From JANPCX01 sp966211815 (GTDB lineage Bacteria; Pseudomonadota; Gammaproteobacteria; Burkholderiales; Burkholderiaceae_C), in the NCBI GenBank assembly GCA_966211815.1, contig CBIHOD010000012.1:1-64000 (forward strand): a stretch of DNA of 64,000 bases. The letters are read 5' to 3'. The position numbers were made by a program, and so were the translations under genes. Shown piece by piece: positions 55,335 to 64,000 of the stretch. The notes beneath the pieces are model-generated. The model worked only from the letters and a program-made list of their open reading frames with translations. It was not told the DNA's origin and did no database searches. The stretch's first letter is position 1. The number at the start of each line of letters is the position of its first letter.

Positions 55335-55357
55335 GGGCGGGGCCCCGAGCCCCGCCC
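55335..55357 (+). other. hairpin between pstS and pstC
   Basis: GGGCGGGGC-CCCGA-GCCCCGCCC, a 9-bp GC stem 28 bases after the pstS stop. Such a structure can stabilise the pstS message and lower downstream expression, in keeping with the greater need for the binding protein. Confidence 0.65.
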
Positions 55358-55402
55358 GCACACCTTGACGAAGACGCCGATCCACCCTCTATCGGAGGCA
55401 AC

Positions 55403-56422
55403 GTGGCCGCTACACTCCCAGCCTCTCCATTTGACAAGAACGAGATGGACCGGTCTGACCCCATGAACTCGCCGCCCACGGTGAGGCGCACTTCCCCCTG
55501 GCCGGACCGCATCTTCGCGCTTTGCGCCCATGGCGCCGCCTGGCTCACGCTGAGCCTGCTGGCCGGGATCATCGTCTCGCTGGTCATCGGCGCCTGGCCC
55601 GCCATCCATGAATACGGGTTGAGCTTCCTGTGGCGCAGCGAATGGGACCCCGTCAAGGAAAGCTACGGCGGCCTGGTGATGATCTACGGCACGCTGATCA
55701 CCTCCCTAATCGCCCTGGTGATCGCCGTGCCCGTGAGCTTCGGCATCGCGCTGTTCCTGACCGAGATGTCGCCGAACTGGCTGCGGCGCCCGCTCGGCGT
55801 GGCGATCGAGCTGCTGGCCGCCGTGCCGTCCATCGTTTACGGGATGTGGGGGCTGCTGGTGTTCGCGCCGGTGCTGTCCACCTATGTGCAGATCCCGATG
55901 CAGGGCCTGCTCGGCAATGTGCCGGTGCTCAAGGAGCTGGTCACCGGCGCCCCGGTCGGCATCGGCGTGCTGTCGGCCGGCATCATCCTGGCCATCATGA
56001 TCATCCCCTTCATCGCTTCGGTGATGCGGGACGTGTTCGAAGTCACCCCCAGCATGCTGAAGGAGTCGGCCTACGGCCTGGGCGCCACCACCTGGGAGGT
56101 CGTCTTCAAGGTGGTGCTCCCTTACACGAAGACCGGCGTGATCGGCGGGATCATGCTCGGCCTGGGCCGAGCGCTGGGCGAGACGATGGCGGTCACCTTC
56201 GTGATCGGCAACTTCAACCAGCTCGACAGCGTGTCGCTCTTCGCCGCGGCCAACAGCATCACGTCCGCGCTGGCCAATGAATTCGCCGAAGCTTCGCCCG
56301 GCCTGCACCAGGCTTCCCTGATCTACCTCGGCCTCGTGCTGTTCTTCATCACCTTCGTGGTGCTGTCGTTGTCCAAGCTGCTGCTGTCGAGGCTGCGCAA
56401 GAACGAAGGAGCCCGCTCATGA
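55403..56422 (+). CDS. pstC: phosphate ABC transporter permease PstC
   Basis: 339-residue membrane component of the phosphate importer. An N-terminal polar stretch of ~30 residues, then six helices, and the permease coupling motif (EVTPSMLKESAYGLGATTWE ... GLGRALGETMAVTFVIG) that contacts PstB. GTG start after GGAGGC. Its last bases overlap the pstA start (ATGA). Confidence 0.95.
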   Translation: MAATLPASPFDKNEMDRSDPMNSPPTVRRTSPWPDRIFALCAHGAAWLTLSLLAGIIVSLVIGAWPAIHEYGLSFLWRSEWDPVKESYGGLVMIYGTLITSLIALVIAVPVSFGIALFLTEMSPNWLRRPLGVAIELLAAVPSIVYGMWGLLVFAPVLSTYVQIPMQGLLGNVPVLKELVTGAPVGIGVLSAGIILAIMIIPFIASVMRDVFEVTPSMLKESAYGLGATTWEVVFKVVLPYTKTGVIGGIMLGLGRALGETMAVTFVIGNFNQLDSVSLFAAANSITSALANEFAEASPGLHQASLIYLGLVLFFITFVVLSLSKLLLSRLRKNEGARS

Positions 56423-57285
56423 GCCAAGCCGTCTCGATGGCGCCGCAGAAGCTGGCCAAGCACAAGCGCCGCAAAGTCGTGAACGTGGTGGCCCTGACCC
56501 TGTCGATGGGCGCGATGGCCTTCGGCCTGTTCTGGCTGGCCTGGATCCTCCTGCAGACCTTGATCATGGGCGTGGACGGCCTGGCGCTCACCGTGTTCAC
56601 GCAGATGACGCCGCCTCCGATGGCCGAGGGCGGCCTGCTCAACGCGATCTTCGGTTCCCTGGTCATGGTGACCCTGGCCACGATGCTGGGCACGCCGATC
56701 GGCATCCTGGCCGGCATCTACCTGGCCGAGTACGGCCGCAACAGCTGGCTGGGCAACGCGGTGCGCTTCATCAACGACATCCTGCTGTCGGCGCCGTCGA
56801 TCGTGATCGGGCTGTTCATCTATTCGGTGGTGGTGGCGCAGATGCGCAAGTTCTCCGCTTTCGCCGGCATCCTGGCGCTCGCGCTGATCGTGATCCCGGT
56901 GGTGATCCGCACCACCGAGAACATGCTCGCCCTGATCCCCAACGCCCTTCGCGAAGCCGCCTACGCGCTGGGCACGCCGAAGTGGAAGGTCATCCTGAAG
57001 ATCACCCTGAGCGCCGCCCGCGCCGGCGTCATCACCGGCGTGCTGCTGGCCTTCGCCCGCATCGCCGGCGAGACGGCGCCGCTGCTGTTCACCGCGCTGT
57101 CCAACCAGTTCTGGACGTCGAGCCTGGCCGAGCCGATGGCCAGCCTGCCGGTGACGATCTTCAAGTTCGCGATGAGCCCGTACGAGAACTGGCAGAAGCT
57201 GGCCTGGGCGGGCGTGTTCCTGATCACGCTCGGCGTGCTGGCCCTCAACATCCTGGCGCGGGTCATGTTCCGCCGCAAAAACTGA
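56419..57285 (+). CDS. pstA: phosphate ABC transporter permease PstA
   Basis: 288-residue second permease of the phosphate importer, with six helices and the coupling block ALREAAYALGTPKWKVILK ... FARIAGETAPLLFTAL. It starts on the pstC stop (ATGA overlap), indicating translational coupling and equal stoichiometry. Confidence 0.95.
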   Translation: MSQAVSMAPQKLAKHKRRKVVNVVALTLSMGAMAFGLFWLAWILLQTLIMGVDGLALTVFTQMTPPPMAEGGLLNAIFGSLVMVTLATMLGTPIGILAGIYLAEYGRNSWLGNAVRFINDILLSAPSIVIGLFIYSVVVAQMRKFSAFAGILALALIVIPVVIRTTENMLALIPNALREAAYALGTPKWKVILKITLSAARAGVITGVLLAFARIAGETAPLLFTALSNQFWTSSLAEPMASLPVTIFKFAMSPYENWQKLAWAGVFLITLGVLALNILARVMFRRKN

Positions 57286-57313
57286 TTCGATCGATCCCGA
57301 GGACACCATCCCC

Positions 57314-58099
57314 ATGGAAACCAAAGTCGACACCCGCGCGGCCGAGAAGGTCAAGCTCTCGGTGCGCAACCTGAACTTCTATTACGGCAAGTTCCATGCG
57401 CTGAAGAACATCAACCTCGAGATCCCCGAGAAGAAGGTCACCGCGTTCATCGGCCCCTCGGGTTGCGGCAAGTCCACGCTCCTGCGCACGTTCAACCGCA
57501 TGTTCGAGCTCTACCCGGAGCAGCGCGCCGAGGGCGAGATCGTGCTGGACGGCGAGAACGTGCTGCAGTCCAAGTTCGACGTGTCGCTGATCCGCGCCAA
57601 GGTGGGCATGGTGTTCCAGAAACCCACGCCTTTCCCGATGTCGATCTACGACAACATCGCCTTCGGCGTGCAGCTGTTCGAGTCGCTGCCGCGCGTCGAG
57701 ATGGACGAGCGCGTCGAGTGGGCGCTGAAGAAGGCCGCCCTGTGGAACGAGGTCAAGGACAAGCTCAACCAGAGCGGATCCGGCCTGTCCGGCGGCCAGC
57801 AGCAGCGCCTGTGCATCGCCCGCGGCATCGCCATCAAGCCCGAAGTGCTGCTGCTGGACGAGCCTTGCTCCGCCCTGGACCCGATCTCCACCGGCAAGAT
57901 CGAGGAACTGATCCACGAATTGAAGAACGACTACACCGTCGTGATCGTGACCCACAACATGCAGCAGGCGGCGCGCTGCTCGGACTACACCGCCTACATG
58001 TACCTCGGCGACCTCGTGGAATTCGGCCCGACTTCCGAGCTGTTCATGAAGCCCAAGAAGAAGGACACTGAGGACTACATCACCGGCCGCTTCGGCTGA
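57314..58099 (+). CDS. pstB: phosphate ABC transporter ATPase PstB
   Basis: 261-residue ATPase. Walker A GPSGCGKST (about residues 52-60), the Q-loop region VGMVFQKPTPFPMSIYDNIA characteristic of PstB, ABC signature LSGGQQQRLCIARGI, Walker B VLLLDEPCSALDP and the H-loop VTHNMQQA. Starts at ATG 28 bases after pstA. Confidence 0.97.
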   Translation: METKVDTRAAEKVKLSVRNLNFYYGKFHALKNINLEIPEKKVTAFIGPSGCGKSTLLRTFNRMFELYPEQRAEGEIVLDGENVLQSKFDVSLIRAKVGMVFQKPTPFPMSIYDNIAFGVQLFESLPRVEMDERVEWALKKAALWNEVKDKLNQSGSGLSGGQQQRLCIARGIAIKPEVLLLDEPCSALDPISTGKIEELIHELKNDYTVVIVTHNMQQAARCSDYTAYMYLGDLVEFGPTSELFMKPKKKDTEDYITGRFG

Positions 58100-58136
58100 G
58101 GGCCGCCGTTCAACCCGACCGAGACGAGGGAATGCC

Positions 58137-58844
58137 ATGACGGAAAAACACATGTCCACGCAGTTCGATGCCGAGCTCAGCGCCATCTCGACGCGCGTGC
58201 TGGAAATGGGCGGCCTGGTGGAGTCCCAGGTGTCCCAGGCGGTCTACGCGCTGACGAACTTCAGCGGCGAGATCGCCTCGCAGGTGCTGACCAAGGAAGA
58301 AGTGGTCAACGCGATGGAGGTCGAGATCGACCGCGACCTGTCCAGCATCATCGCCCGCCGCCAGCCCACCGCCCGCGACCTGCGCCTGCTGATCGCCATC
58401 AGCAAGGCCATCGCCAACCTCGAACGCGTGGGCGACGAGGCGGCCCGTGTGGCGCGCACGGTGCAGCGGTTGATCAACTCCGGCGTCTCCAGCCGCATGC
58501 GGCTGCCGGTGAGCGACCTGTCGTTCGAATCCGAGCTGGCGGTGGCGCAGCTGCGCAAGGCGCTGGACGCCTTCGCCCGGCTGGACGTCGACCGCGCGCT
58601 CGAAGTGCTCAAGCAGGACGACCAGATCGACCAGGAGTTCGAAGGACTGCTGCGCAAGCTCATCACGTTCATGATGGAGGACCCGCGCACCATCTCCTCC
58701 AGCATCGACCTGGTCTTCGTCGCCAAGGCCATCGAGCGCGTGGGCGACCACGCCAAGAACCTGGCCGAGGTCATCATCTACGTGGTCAAAGGCACCGACG
58801 TGCGCCACAACCCCGTCGATGCCGTCGAAAGCATGATGAAGTAG
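58137..58844 (+). CDS. phoU: phosphate signalling protein PhoU
   Basis: 235-residue all-helical metal-binding protein with two PhoU three-helix repeats (STRVLEMGGLVESQVSQAVY ... RVGDEAARVARTVQRL and IDLVFVAKAIERVGDHAKNL). It links PstB to PhoR to keep the regulon off when phosphate is plentiful. Lies between pstB and phoB, as in the usual order. Confidence 0.96.
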   Translation: MTEKHMSTQFDAELSAISTRVLEMGGLVESQVSQAVYALTNFSGEIASQVLTKEEVVNAMEVEIDRDLSSIIARRQPTARDLRLLIAISKAIANLERVGDEAARVARTVQRLINSGVSSRMRLPVSDLSFESELAVAQLRKALDAFARLDVDRALEVLKQDDQIDQEFEGLLRKLITFMMEDPRTISSSIDLVFVAKAIERVGDHAKNLAEVIIYVVKGTDVRHNPVDAVESMMK

Positions 58845-58886
58845 CAACCAAGCGGCCGCGGCCCGGCCGCGGCTTCGGAGGAAACG

Positions 58887-59588
58887 ATGAGCAAGGTGTT
58901 GGTGGTGGAAGACGAGCCGGCGATCGCCGAGCTGATCTCTATCAATCTGCGGCACGCCGGTTTCGAGGTGACCATGGCCGCCACCGCCGACCAGGCGGCG
59001 TCCGAGGTGGACCGTGTGCTTCCCGACCTGGTCGTGCTGGACTGGATGCTGCCCGGCCAGCCCGGCGTCGCGCTGGCCAAGCGCTGGCGCTCGCAGTCCC
59101 GTACCAAGGATCTGCCCATCATCATGCTCACCGCCCGGGCCGAGGAGGGCGACAAGGTCGCAGGCCTGGACGCCGGCGCCGACGACTACCTGACCAAACC
59201 CTTTTCGACCAACGAGCTGCTGGCACGCATCCGGGCCGTGCTCAGGCGCAAGGCGCCCGAGGCGCTCGACACCGTGGTGAGCGTCGGTGGGCTGAACGTC
59301 GACCCCGCCACCCGCCGGGTGACGCGCGACGACAAGGAGGTCAAGGTCGGGCCGACCGAGTTCCGCCTGCTGCATTTCTTCATGACCCACCCGGAGCGCG
59401 TGCACAGCCGCGCCCAGCTCTTGGACCGCGTCTGGGGCGACCATGTCTTCATCGAAGAACGCACCGTCGACGTCCACGTCAAGCGCCTGCGCGAGGCTCT
59501 GGAAACGGTCCAGTGCTCGCGGATGATCGAAACCGTCCGCGGCGCCGGCTACCGCTTGACGCAGCAGGCGGCGGTCGCCGCAGGCTGA
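58887..59588 (+). CDS. phoB: phosphate response regulator PhoB
   Basis: 233-residue OmpR-type regulator: receiver domain with VLVVEDEPAI, Asp52 (LVVLDWMLPG) and Lys in YLTKPFSTNE; winged-helix DNA-binding domain with GPTEFRLLHFFMTHPERVHS, FIEERTVDVHVKRLREAL and GAGYRL. Binds PHO boxes such as the one before pstS. Confidence 0.96.
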   Translation: MSKVLVVEDEPAIAELISINLRHAGFEVTMAATADQAASEVDRVLPDLVVLDWMLPGQPGVALAKRWRSQSRTKDLPIIMLTARAEEGDKVAGLDAGADDYLTKPFSTNELLARIRAVLRRKAPEALDTVVSVGGLNVDPATRRVTRDDKEVKVGPTEFRLLHFFMTHPERVHSRAQLLDRVWGDHVFIEERTVDVHVKRLREALETVQCSRMIETVRGAGYRLTQQAAVAAG

Positions 59589-59637
59589 TGAGGGGCTCTC
59601 GGCCCGCCCGCGTCGTTTTCCCAAGGGTTCTTCACCG

Positions 59638-61089
59638 ATGACTGGTTTGTTGGGGCGGCTGGCCTGGAGCGCCGCGTTCGCGCTGCTGGGTGGCCTGTCG
59701 GGTTTCATCGTCGGCAGCGGATTGCACGCGCCGACGCTGCTGGCGGTGCTCGGCGCCGCCGTGGGCGCCGCGCTGAGCGTGGTGCGCGACGCCGTGCGGG
59801 GCCAGCGTTTCATGAACTGGCTGCGCCAGCCGGATCAGACACCCGCCCCGCGCAACGCCGGGTTCTGGGGCGAGGTGGGTTACCGCGTCGAGCGCGCTTC
59901 GCGCCTCCTGGAGAAGCAGCTCAACGTCGAGCGCGACCGCCTCGACCAGTTCCTCTCCGCGATCGAAGCCTCGCCCAACGGCGTGATGATGCTCGACGCG
60001 GGCGGGCAGATCGAATGGTGCAATTCGGTGGCCGCCGGCCACTTCGGGCTGAATCCGCAGCGCGACCGCCGGCAGCACGTCACCAACCTGGTCCGCGCCC
60101 CGGTGTTCGTGGCCTACCTGCAGTCCCAGTCGTTCGACGATCCGATCACGATGCAGGGCATGGGCGTGCACCGCCTGCTGTCGGTGCTGATCCGCCCCTA
60201 CGGCGAGGGCATGAAACTGGTCTTGACGCAGGACATCACCGAACGCGACCGCAACGAAGCCATGCGGCGCGATTTCGTGGCCAACGTGTCGCACGAGATC
60301 CGCACGCCGCTGACGGTGCTCTCGGGCTTCATCGAGACGCTCGGCTCGCTGCCGCTGACCGAGGTGGAGCGGCGCCGGGTGATCGAATTGATGTCCCAGC
60401 AGACCCACCGCATGCAGACGCTGGTCGCCGACCTGTTGATCCTGGCCCAACTGGAAGGCAGCCCCAACCCGTCCGCCGACCGATGGGTGCCCCTGCGGCG
60501 CCTGCTGGACCAGGTGCAAGCCGACGCGCAGGCGCTGTCCGGTGGCCGACACGACATCTGCTTCAAGGGCGGCGACGGCGTCCAGCTGGCCGGCGTGGAG
60601 AGTGAATTGCTCAGCGCCATCGCCAACCTGGTCAGCAACGCCGTCCGCTACACCCCGCCTTCCGGCGCCGTGAACGTCGCCTGGACCCTTCGAAAGGATG
60701 GCGGCGGCGAGCTGGAGGTCAGCGACACCGGCCTGGGCATCGCCAAGGAACACCTGCCGCGCCTGACGGAGCGCTTCTACCGGGTGGATGGCAGCCGCTC
60801 GCGCGACACCGGCGGCACCGGCTTGGGCCTGTCCATCGTCAAGCATGTCGTGCAACGACACGGCGGGGAACTGGAGATCCGCAGCGAAATGGGGAAAGGG
60901 TCCAGTTTCAAGCTCGTGTTCCCGGCTTTGAGGGTCCGTTGCGAGGCGGCCGCCGACAACGCCGCGTCGGCGGAGCCCAGCGCCGGCGCCGACGTCCCAG
61001 ACGTGGCCGGCGACGCCTCTCCGGACCGCCGCCGCTCGGGAATTCCTCCTGGCCGCAGCGGGGCATTGGACGCCACCTCCGCCGGTTGA
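59638..61089 (+). CDS. phoR: phosphate regulon sensor kinase PhoR
   Basis: 483-residue histidine kinase. Two N-terminal helices (residues ~8-28, 31-50), PAS domain (FLSAIEASPNGVMMLDAGGQ) and HisKA with phosphorylated His219 (FVANVSHEIRTPLTVLSGFI), then HATPase_c with SNAVRYTPPSG, VSDTGLGIAKEHLPRLTERF and GGTGLGLSIVK. The tail (about 50 residues) is Ala/Pro/Asp-rich. ATG at 59638 follows phoB after 49 bases. Confidence 0.95.
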   Translation: MTGLLGRLAWSAAFALLGGLSGFIVGSGLHAPTLLAVLGAAVGAALSVVRDAVRGQRFMNWLRQPDQTPAPRNAGFWGEVGYRVERASRLLEKQLNVERDRLDQFLSAIEASPNGVMMLDAGGQIEWCNSVAAGHFGLNPQRDRRQHVTNLVRAPVFVAYLQSQSFDDPITMQGMGVHRLLSVLIRPYGEGMKLVLTQDITERDRNEAMRRDFVANVSHEIRTPLTVLSGFIETLGSLPLTEVERRRVIELMSQQTHRMQTLVADLLILAQLEGSPNPSADRWVPLRRLLDQVQADAQALSGGRHDICFKGGDGVQLAGVESELLSAIANLVSNAVRYTPPSGAVNVAWTLRKDGGGELEVSDTGLGIAKEHLPRLTERFYRVDGSRSRDTGGTGLGLSIVKHVVQRHGGELEIRSEMGKGSSFKLVFPALRVRCEAAADNAASAEPSAGADVPDVAGDASPDRRRSGIPPGRSGALDATSAG

Positions 61090-61164
61090 CGGCATGCGGC
61101 GGTGCGGACGCGGGTCCTGGCCGGTTTCGCCGGCGTCGCTCGCTGGCCTGGGCCGCGCTTGTCG

Positions 61165-62892
61165 TTAAGGCCGGCCGGCCGCGCCGTTGCGCCGGTAGAT
61201 CCCGATGAGCTCATCCTTGTCGACCGCGCGTTGCACCTGGGCCACCGCGGACCACTCGGCAGGCGGCGGGGGCTCGTTGCCCGGGGCGCGCGGCCCGTCT
61301 GCGCGCAGCAGGAATTCGCAGGAACTCTTCATCGCGCCTGGTTGCGCCTCCACCCGGTAGTGGCCCATGTATTCCAGCGAAGCCAGCAAGGGCCGGGGCA
61401 GTCCGCTGGCGGCGATGCACGAATCGCCGGGCACGTAGGCCGAGATGCGCTGCACCAGGCTGCGGTAGCTGCGCGCGTAGTCGACGGGCGACAGCAGCAG
61501 GGTGGTCGCCAGCAACCAGCACAACGCCACACCGCCCGCCGGCAGCACCATGCTCTTCCAGAGCGGATGCCGGTTGCGGCCGGTGCGCCAGCCCACCAGC
61601 CACAGCCAGGCCAGCGTGCCGCCGATGCCGACCGCCAGGCCCACGACCGAGAACGAAGGCGCGTAGCCCGGCACCAACCGGGCCATGTTGGCCGCCGGCT
61701 TGACCGGCGTGCCGGTCTGCAAGGCGACGTAGTGCACCCACAGCAGCAACGCGCCGCCGCTGAAGAAGAACACCGAGAACCAGTCGATGGCCGAGGACGT
61801 GGCCCGCTGCAGTGTCGGCAAGGCGAAGGCCGCCAGGATGGCCAGTGCCGGCACACCCAGCATCAAGGCGCGGTCGGATCCGCCCATCACCACATTGCTG
61901 ACCAGGCAGACCAGGGCGCACGACAGCGGGATCGCGATGTGCCGGTTCTTGAGGTACTTGCGCCAGCGCCAGAGCGTGAGCAGCGCCAGCGGACCCACCG
62001 GCCAGAGGAACCACGCCCATTGGCGGAGCACCCCGACCACCTTGCCCCAATCTTGGAAGGCCCCTGTGCGCCAGGCCCATGCCCTCAACGCATAACCTGC
62101 CGCCAGCGCCAGCACCGCGCTCAGCAGCACCCAGGCGGAAAAGCGGCGCACTTGCTCGTAGCTGGACAGGCCGCACACCGCCATCCCGCAAAGCCCCAGC
62201 CCGAGCGCCATGCTGGGGGCACCGCTGGCCGCCAAGGCCGGCAGCGAGACGGTCAGCGCCAGTTTCGCCTGGAGGTCGCGGTAGGGACGGGCCGAAAGGC
62301 CGTACAGGAAAAGGCCGACGCAGGCCAGCTGGACGAGTTCCGGGGTGGTCTCATGGCCGAGTTGCAGCAATCCGAGGCTGGCGATGACGCCCAGGACGGC
62401 GCCGTCGGCGATGGCCCGCGCATAGTCCACTTCGTTGGCTTCGCCGCCGAAGGCGAAGGGCAGGGGTTGGGCGGCTTCGGTGCGGGCCAAGTGGTAAGTG
62501 CTGTACCAGGTGAGCATCAGCACGATGAGCAGCATCGAGGCGAAAGGCAGGCGGGCCGCCAGCGCGGGGTCCACCCAGGGCGACAGCAGCTTGATGAAGC
62601 CCGCGCCCAGCCAGTAGGGCACAAGCGCCGCGTCGGCGGGCAGGTTGGCGATGGACGGCGCCGTCCAGGGGCTGCGACCGTCGGCGATGCTGAACATATA
62701 GCCGAATGCGGTGACGTCGGCGCTCTTCCAAGGATCGCGGCCGATCAAGCCGGGCAGCACGTAGGCCGCGCAGAACAGCAGCAGCGCCCAGCGTGGCATG
62801 CGCTGCGCGGCTCGGTGCGACACCAGGGCGGGTTTGGGGATGTTCAAGTCAGGATCGGCCGGGGCCGGCGCATCAGGCGAGGCGTGCATCAT
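61165..62892 (-). CDS. polytopic membrane glycosyltransferase, ArnT/GT39-like
   Basis: 575 residues with about 11-12 helices. The N-terminal pattern RDPWKSADVTAFGYMFSIAD (Asp near residue 53) resembles the acidic first-loop motif of GT-C transferases such as ArnT that use polyprenyl-phosphate sugars, and the region after the last helix is a soluble domain (about 130 residues: YVPGDSCIAASGLPRPLLA). I did not find a definite catalytic match, so the call is to the superfamily only. It converges with phoR and follows no linked lipid-carrier gene. Confidence 0.7.
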   Translation of the reverse strand: MMHASPDAPAPADPDLNIPKPALVSHRAAQRMPRWALLLFCAAYVLPGLIGRDPWKSADVTAFGYMFSIADGRSPWTAPSIANLPADAALVPYWLGAGFIKLLSPWVDPALAARLPFASMLLIVLMLTWYSTYHLARTEAAQPLPFAFGGEANEVDYARAIADGAVLGVIASLGLLQLGHETTPELVQLACVGLFLYGLSARPYRDLQAKLALTVSLPALAASGAPSMALGLGLCGMAVCGLSSYEQVRRFSAWVLLSAVLALAAGYALRAWAWRTGAFQDWGKVVGVLRQWAWFLWPVGPLALLTLWRWRKYLKNRHIAIPLSCALVCLVSNVVMGGSDRALMLGVPALAILAAFALPTLQRATSSAIDWFSVFFFSGGALLLWVHYVALQTGTPVKPAANMARLVPGYAPSFSVVGLAVGIGGTLAWLWLVGWRTGRNRHPLWKSMVLPAGGVALCWLLATTLLLSPVDYARSYRSLVQRISAYVPGDSCIAASGLPRPLLASLEYMGHYRVEAQPGAMKSSCEFLLRADGPRAPGNEPPPPAEWSAVAQVQRAVDKDELIGIYRRNGAAGRP

Positions 62893-62931
62893 GCCGCATT
62901 CGCGCTGGGGGTTGAAGCCGCGCCGGCAATA

Positions 62932-62958
62932 AAAAAAGGCAGCCTGAAGCTGCCTTTC
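62932..62958 (-). terminator. intrinsic terminator of rpmE2
   Basis: On the minus strand AAAGGCAGC-TTCAG-GCTGCC and then TTTTTTT, 36 bases after the rpmE2 stop. Confidence 0.92.
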
Positions 62959-62993
62959 TTTCGGGGCTGGGCCGGTGTGCCGGCCGCGCCTTC

Positions 62994-63254
62994 TTACTTC
63001 TTCATGCCCACGTGCGCGAACTTGTTGCGGAACTTCTCGACGCGGCCGCCCAGCGAGTCGACGCTCTTTTGAGTGCCGGTGTAGAAGGGGTGGGATTCGC
63101 TGGTGGTTTCCAGCTTGAACAAAGGCACTTCACGGCCGTCGTCCAGCTTGATGGTTTCCTTGGTCTGCGCGCAGGAACGCGTCACGAACTTGAAACCGTT
63201 GGACAGGTCCACGAAGCAGACGTCGCGGTAGTTGGGGTGAATGCCTTCTTTCAT
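62994..63254 (-). CDS. rpmE2: 50S ribosomal protein L31, type B
   Basis: 86 residues: MKEGIHPNYRDVCFVDLSNG, DGREVPLFKLETTSESHPFYTGTQ, then GRVEKFRNKFAHV. It lacks the CxxC zinc pairs of the C+ type L31 (only single cysteines), so it is the zinc-independent form. No zinc-dependent rpmE copy is in the window. It sits beside rho, as usual. Confidence 0.95.
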   Translation of the reverse strand: MKEGIHPNYRDVCFVDLSNGFKFVTRSCAQTKETIKLDDGREVPLFKLETTSESHPFYTGTQKSVDSLGGRVEKFRNKFAHVGMKK

Positions 63255-63362
63255 AGCGGTACCTTCTTTTGCGCGCCAGCGCGTTCGTGACGGAAGCCAC
63301 GCCGAACCTCTCGGCGCACTTTCCGAATCCTGGAAAACCCAGGAGTATACCTCAACCTTGCC

Positions 63363-64000
63363 TCAACCACCCCGACGCATCATGTCGAAGAAGTCGTGGT
63401 TGGTCTTGGTCGACTTCATCTTGTCGAGGATGAACTCCATCGCCTCGATCTCGTCCATGGGGTAGAGCAATTTGCGCAGGATCCAGGTCTTCTGCAGGAT
63501 TTCGGGCTTGAGCAGCAGCTCTTCGCGCCGCGTGCCGCTCTTGTTCAGCAGGATGGACGGGTAGACGCGCTTCTCGGCCATGCGGCGGTCGAGGTGGATC
63601 TCGCAGTTGCCGGTGCCCTTGAATTCTTCGTAGATCACCTCGTCCATCCGGCTGCCGGTGTCGACCAGCGCGGTGCCGATGATGGTGAGGGAGCCGCCTT
63701 CCTCGATGTTGCGTGCCGCGCCGAAGAAACGCTTGGGGCGCTGCAGCGCGTTGGCGTCGACGCCGCCGGTCAACACCTTGCCGCTGGAAGGCAGCACGTT
63801 GTTGTAGGCGCGGGCCAGCCGGGTGATCGAGTCGAGCAGGATGACCACGTCCTTTTTCAGCTCGACCAGGCGCTTGGCGCGCTCGATCACCATCTCGGCG
63901 ACCTGCACGTGGCGGGCCGCGGGTTCGTCGAAGGTGGAGCTGATGACCTCGCCGCGCACGGTGCGCTGCATCTCGGTCACTTCCTCGGGGCGCTCGTCGA
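63363..64000 (-). CDS. rho: transcription termination factor Rho, C-terminal half (5' part outside window)
   Basis: The last ~211 residues of the ~420-residue RNA-dependent ATPase that terminates untranslated transcripts. Seen: VVILLDSITRLARAYN (Walker B), GGVDANALQRPKRFFGAARN (Q-loop and R-loop), LTIIGTALVDTGSRMDEVIY, NCEIHLDRRMAEKRVYPS and the end HDFFDMMRRGG. The gene runs beyond base 64000 in the upstream direction, so the start, RNA-binding domain and Walker A are missing from view. Confidence 0.97.
   Translation of the reverse strand, partial: DERPEEVTEMQRTVRGEVISSTFDEPAARHVQVAEMVIERAKRLVELKKDVVILLDSITRLARAYNNVLPSSGKVLTGGVDANALQRPKRFFGAARNIEEGGSLTIIGTALVDTGSRMDEVIYEEFKGTGNCEIHLDRRMAEKRVYPSILLNKSGTRREELLLKPEILQKTWILRKLLYPMDEIEAMEFILDKMKSTKTNHDFFDMMRRGG

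Overview
The window is GC-rich, densely packed chromosomal DNA from a betaproteobacterium. Gene content and order point to Burkholderiales, most likely family Comamonadaceae. The clues are earP next to an efp whose modified residue is arginine, many LysR regulators, a TctC/Bug-type binding protein, the blocks carA-carB-greA-(yhbY)-rlmE-ftsH-folP-glmM-pstSCAB-phoU-phoBR and rpmE2-rho, and the pair hupB/tRNA-Val/ppiD. I cannot name the genus with confidence. There is no sign of plasmid, prophage or transposase genes.

Layout. 1-5.8 kb: the 3' part of clpB, a phage-lambda-R-like lysozyme translationally coupled to a secreted cysteine-containing protein, then a PAS-LuxR regulator divergent from a CoA-transferase operon (scoA-scoB) with a striking TACGTA operator array between them. 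5.8-16.3 kb: an accessory metabolic stretch with a lipoprotein glycerophosphodiesterase, a universal stress protein, three LysR-family regulators, a Bug-type binding protein, two LivK-like binding proteins without transporter genes, N-formylglutamate amidohydrolase and asparaginase. 16.4-26 kb: housekeeping genes (pyrD, rpiA, mnmC, efp, earP, uvrC, pgsA). 26-30 kb: a DMT exporter, a LysR regulator, and a dehalogenase-like hydrolase stop-start coupled to a tartrate dehydrogenase homologue. 30-36 kb: hupB, tRNA-Val, ppiD, tRNA-His and a two-component system. 36-41.6 kb: surE-pcm-nlpD-rlmD with a long palindromic repeat between pcm and nlpD and no rpoS, then a BAX-inhibitor-like membrane protein. 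41.7-53.6 kb: a heme-degradation-domain protein, carAB, greA, yhbY, rlmE, ftsH, folP and glmM. 53.8-61.1 kb: a small unknown gene and the complete phosphate regulon core with a PHO box. 61.1-64 kb: a membrane glycosyltransferase, rpmE2 and the 3' part of rho.

How the parts work together. The phosphate block is a self-contained sensing and uptake unit: PstSCAB imports phosphate, PhoU and PhoR report its level, and PhoB binds the PHO box upstream of pstS. EarP rhamnosylates the Arg32 of EF-P made by its neighbour. CarAB and PyrD feed pyrimidine synthesis. FtsH and RlmE form a heat-shock-like pair with a sigma-32-like promoter in front of ftsH. The most unusual items are the lysozyme/secreted-partner pair, the PAS-LuxR operator array, the MITE-like palindromes at 37.9-38.2 kb, the predicted haloacetate dehalogenase coupled to tartrate dehydrogenase, and the small gene framed by a 13-bp inverted repeat upstream of pstS.
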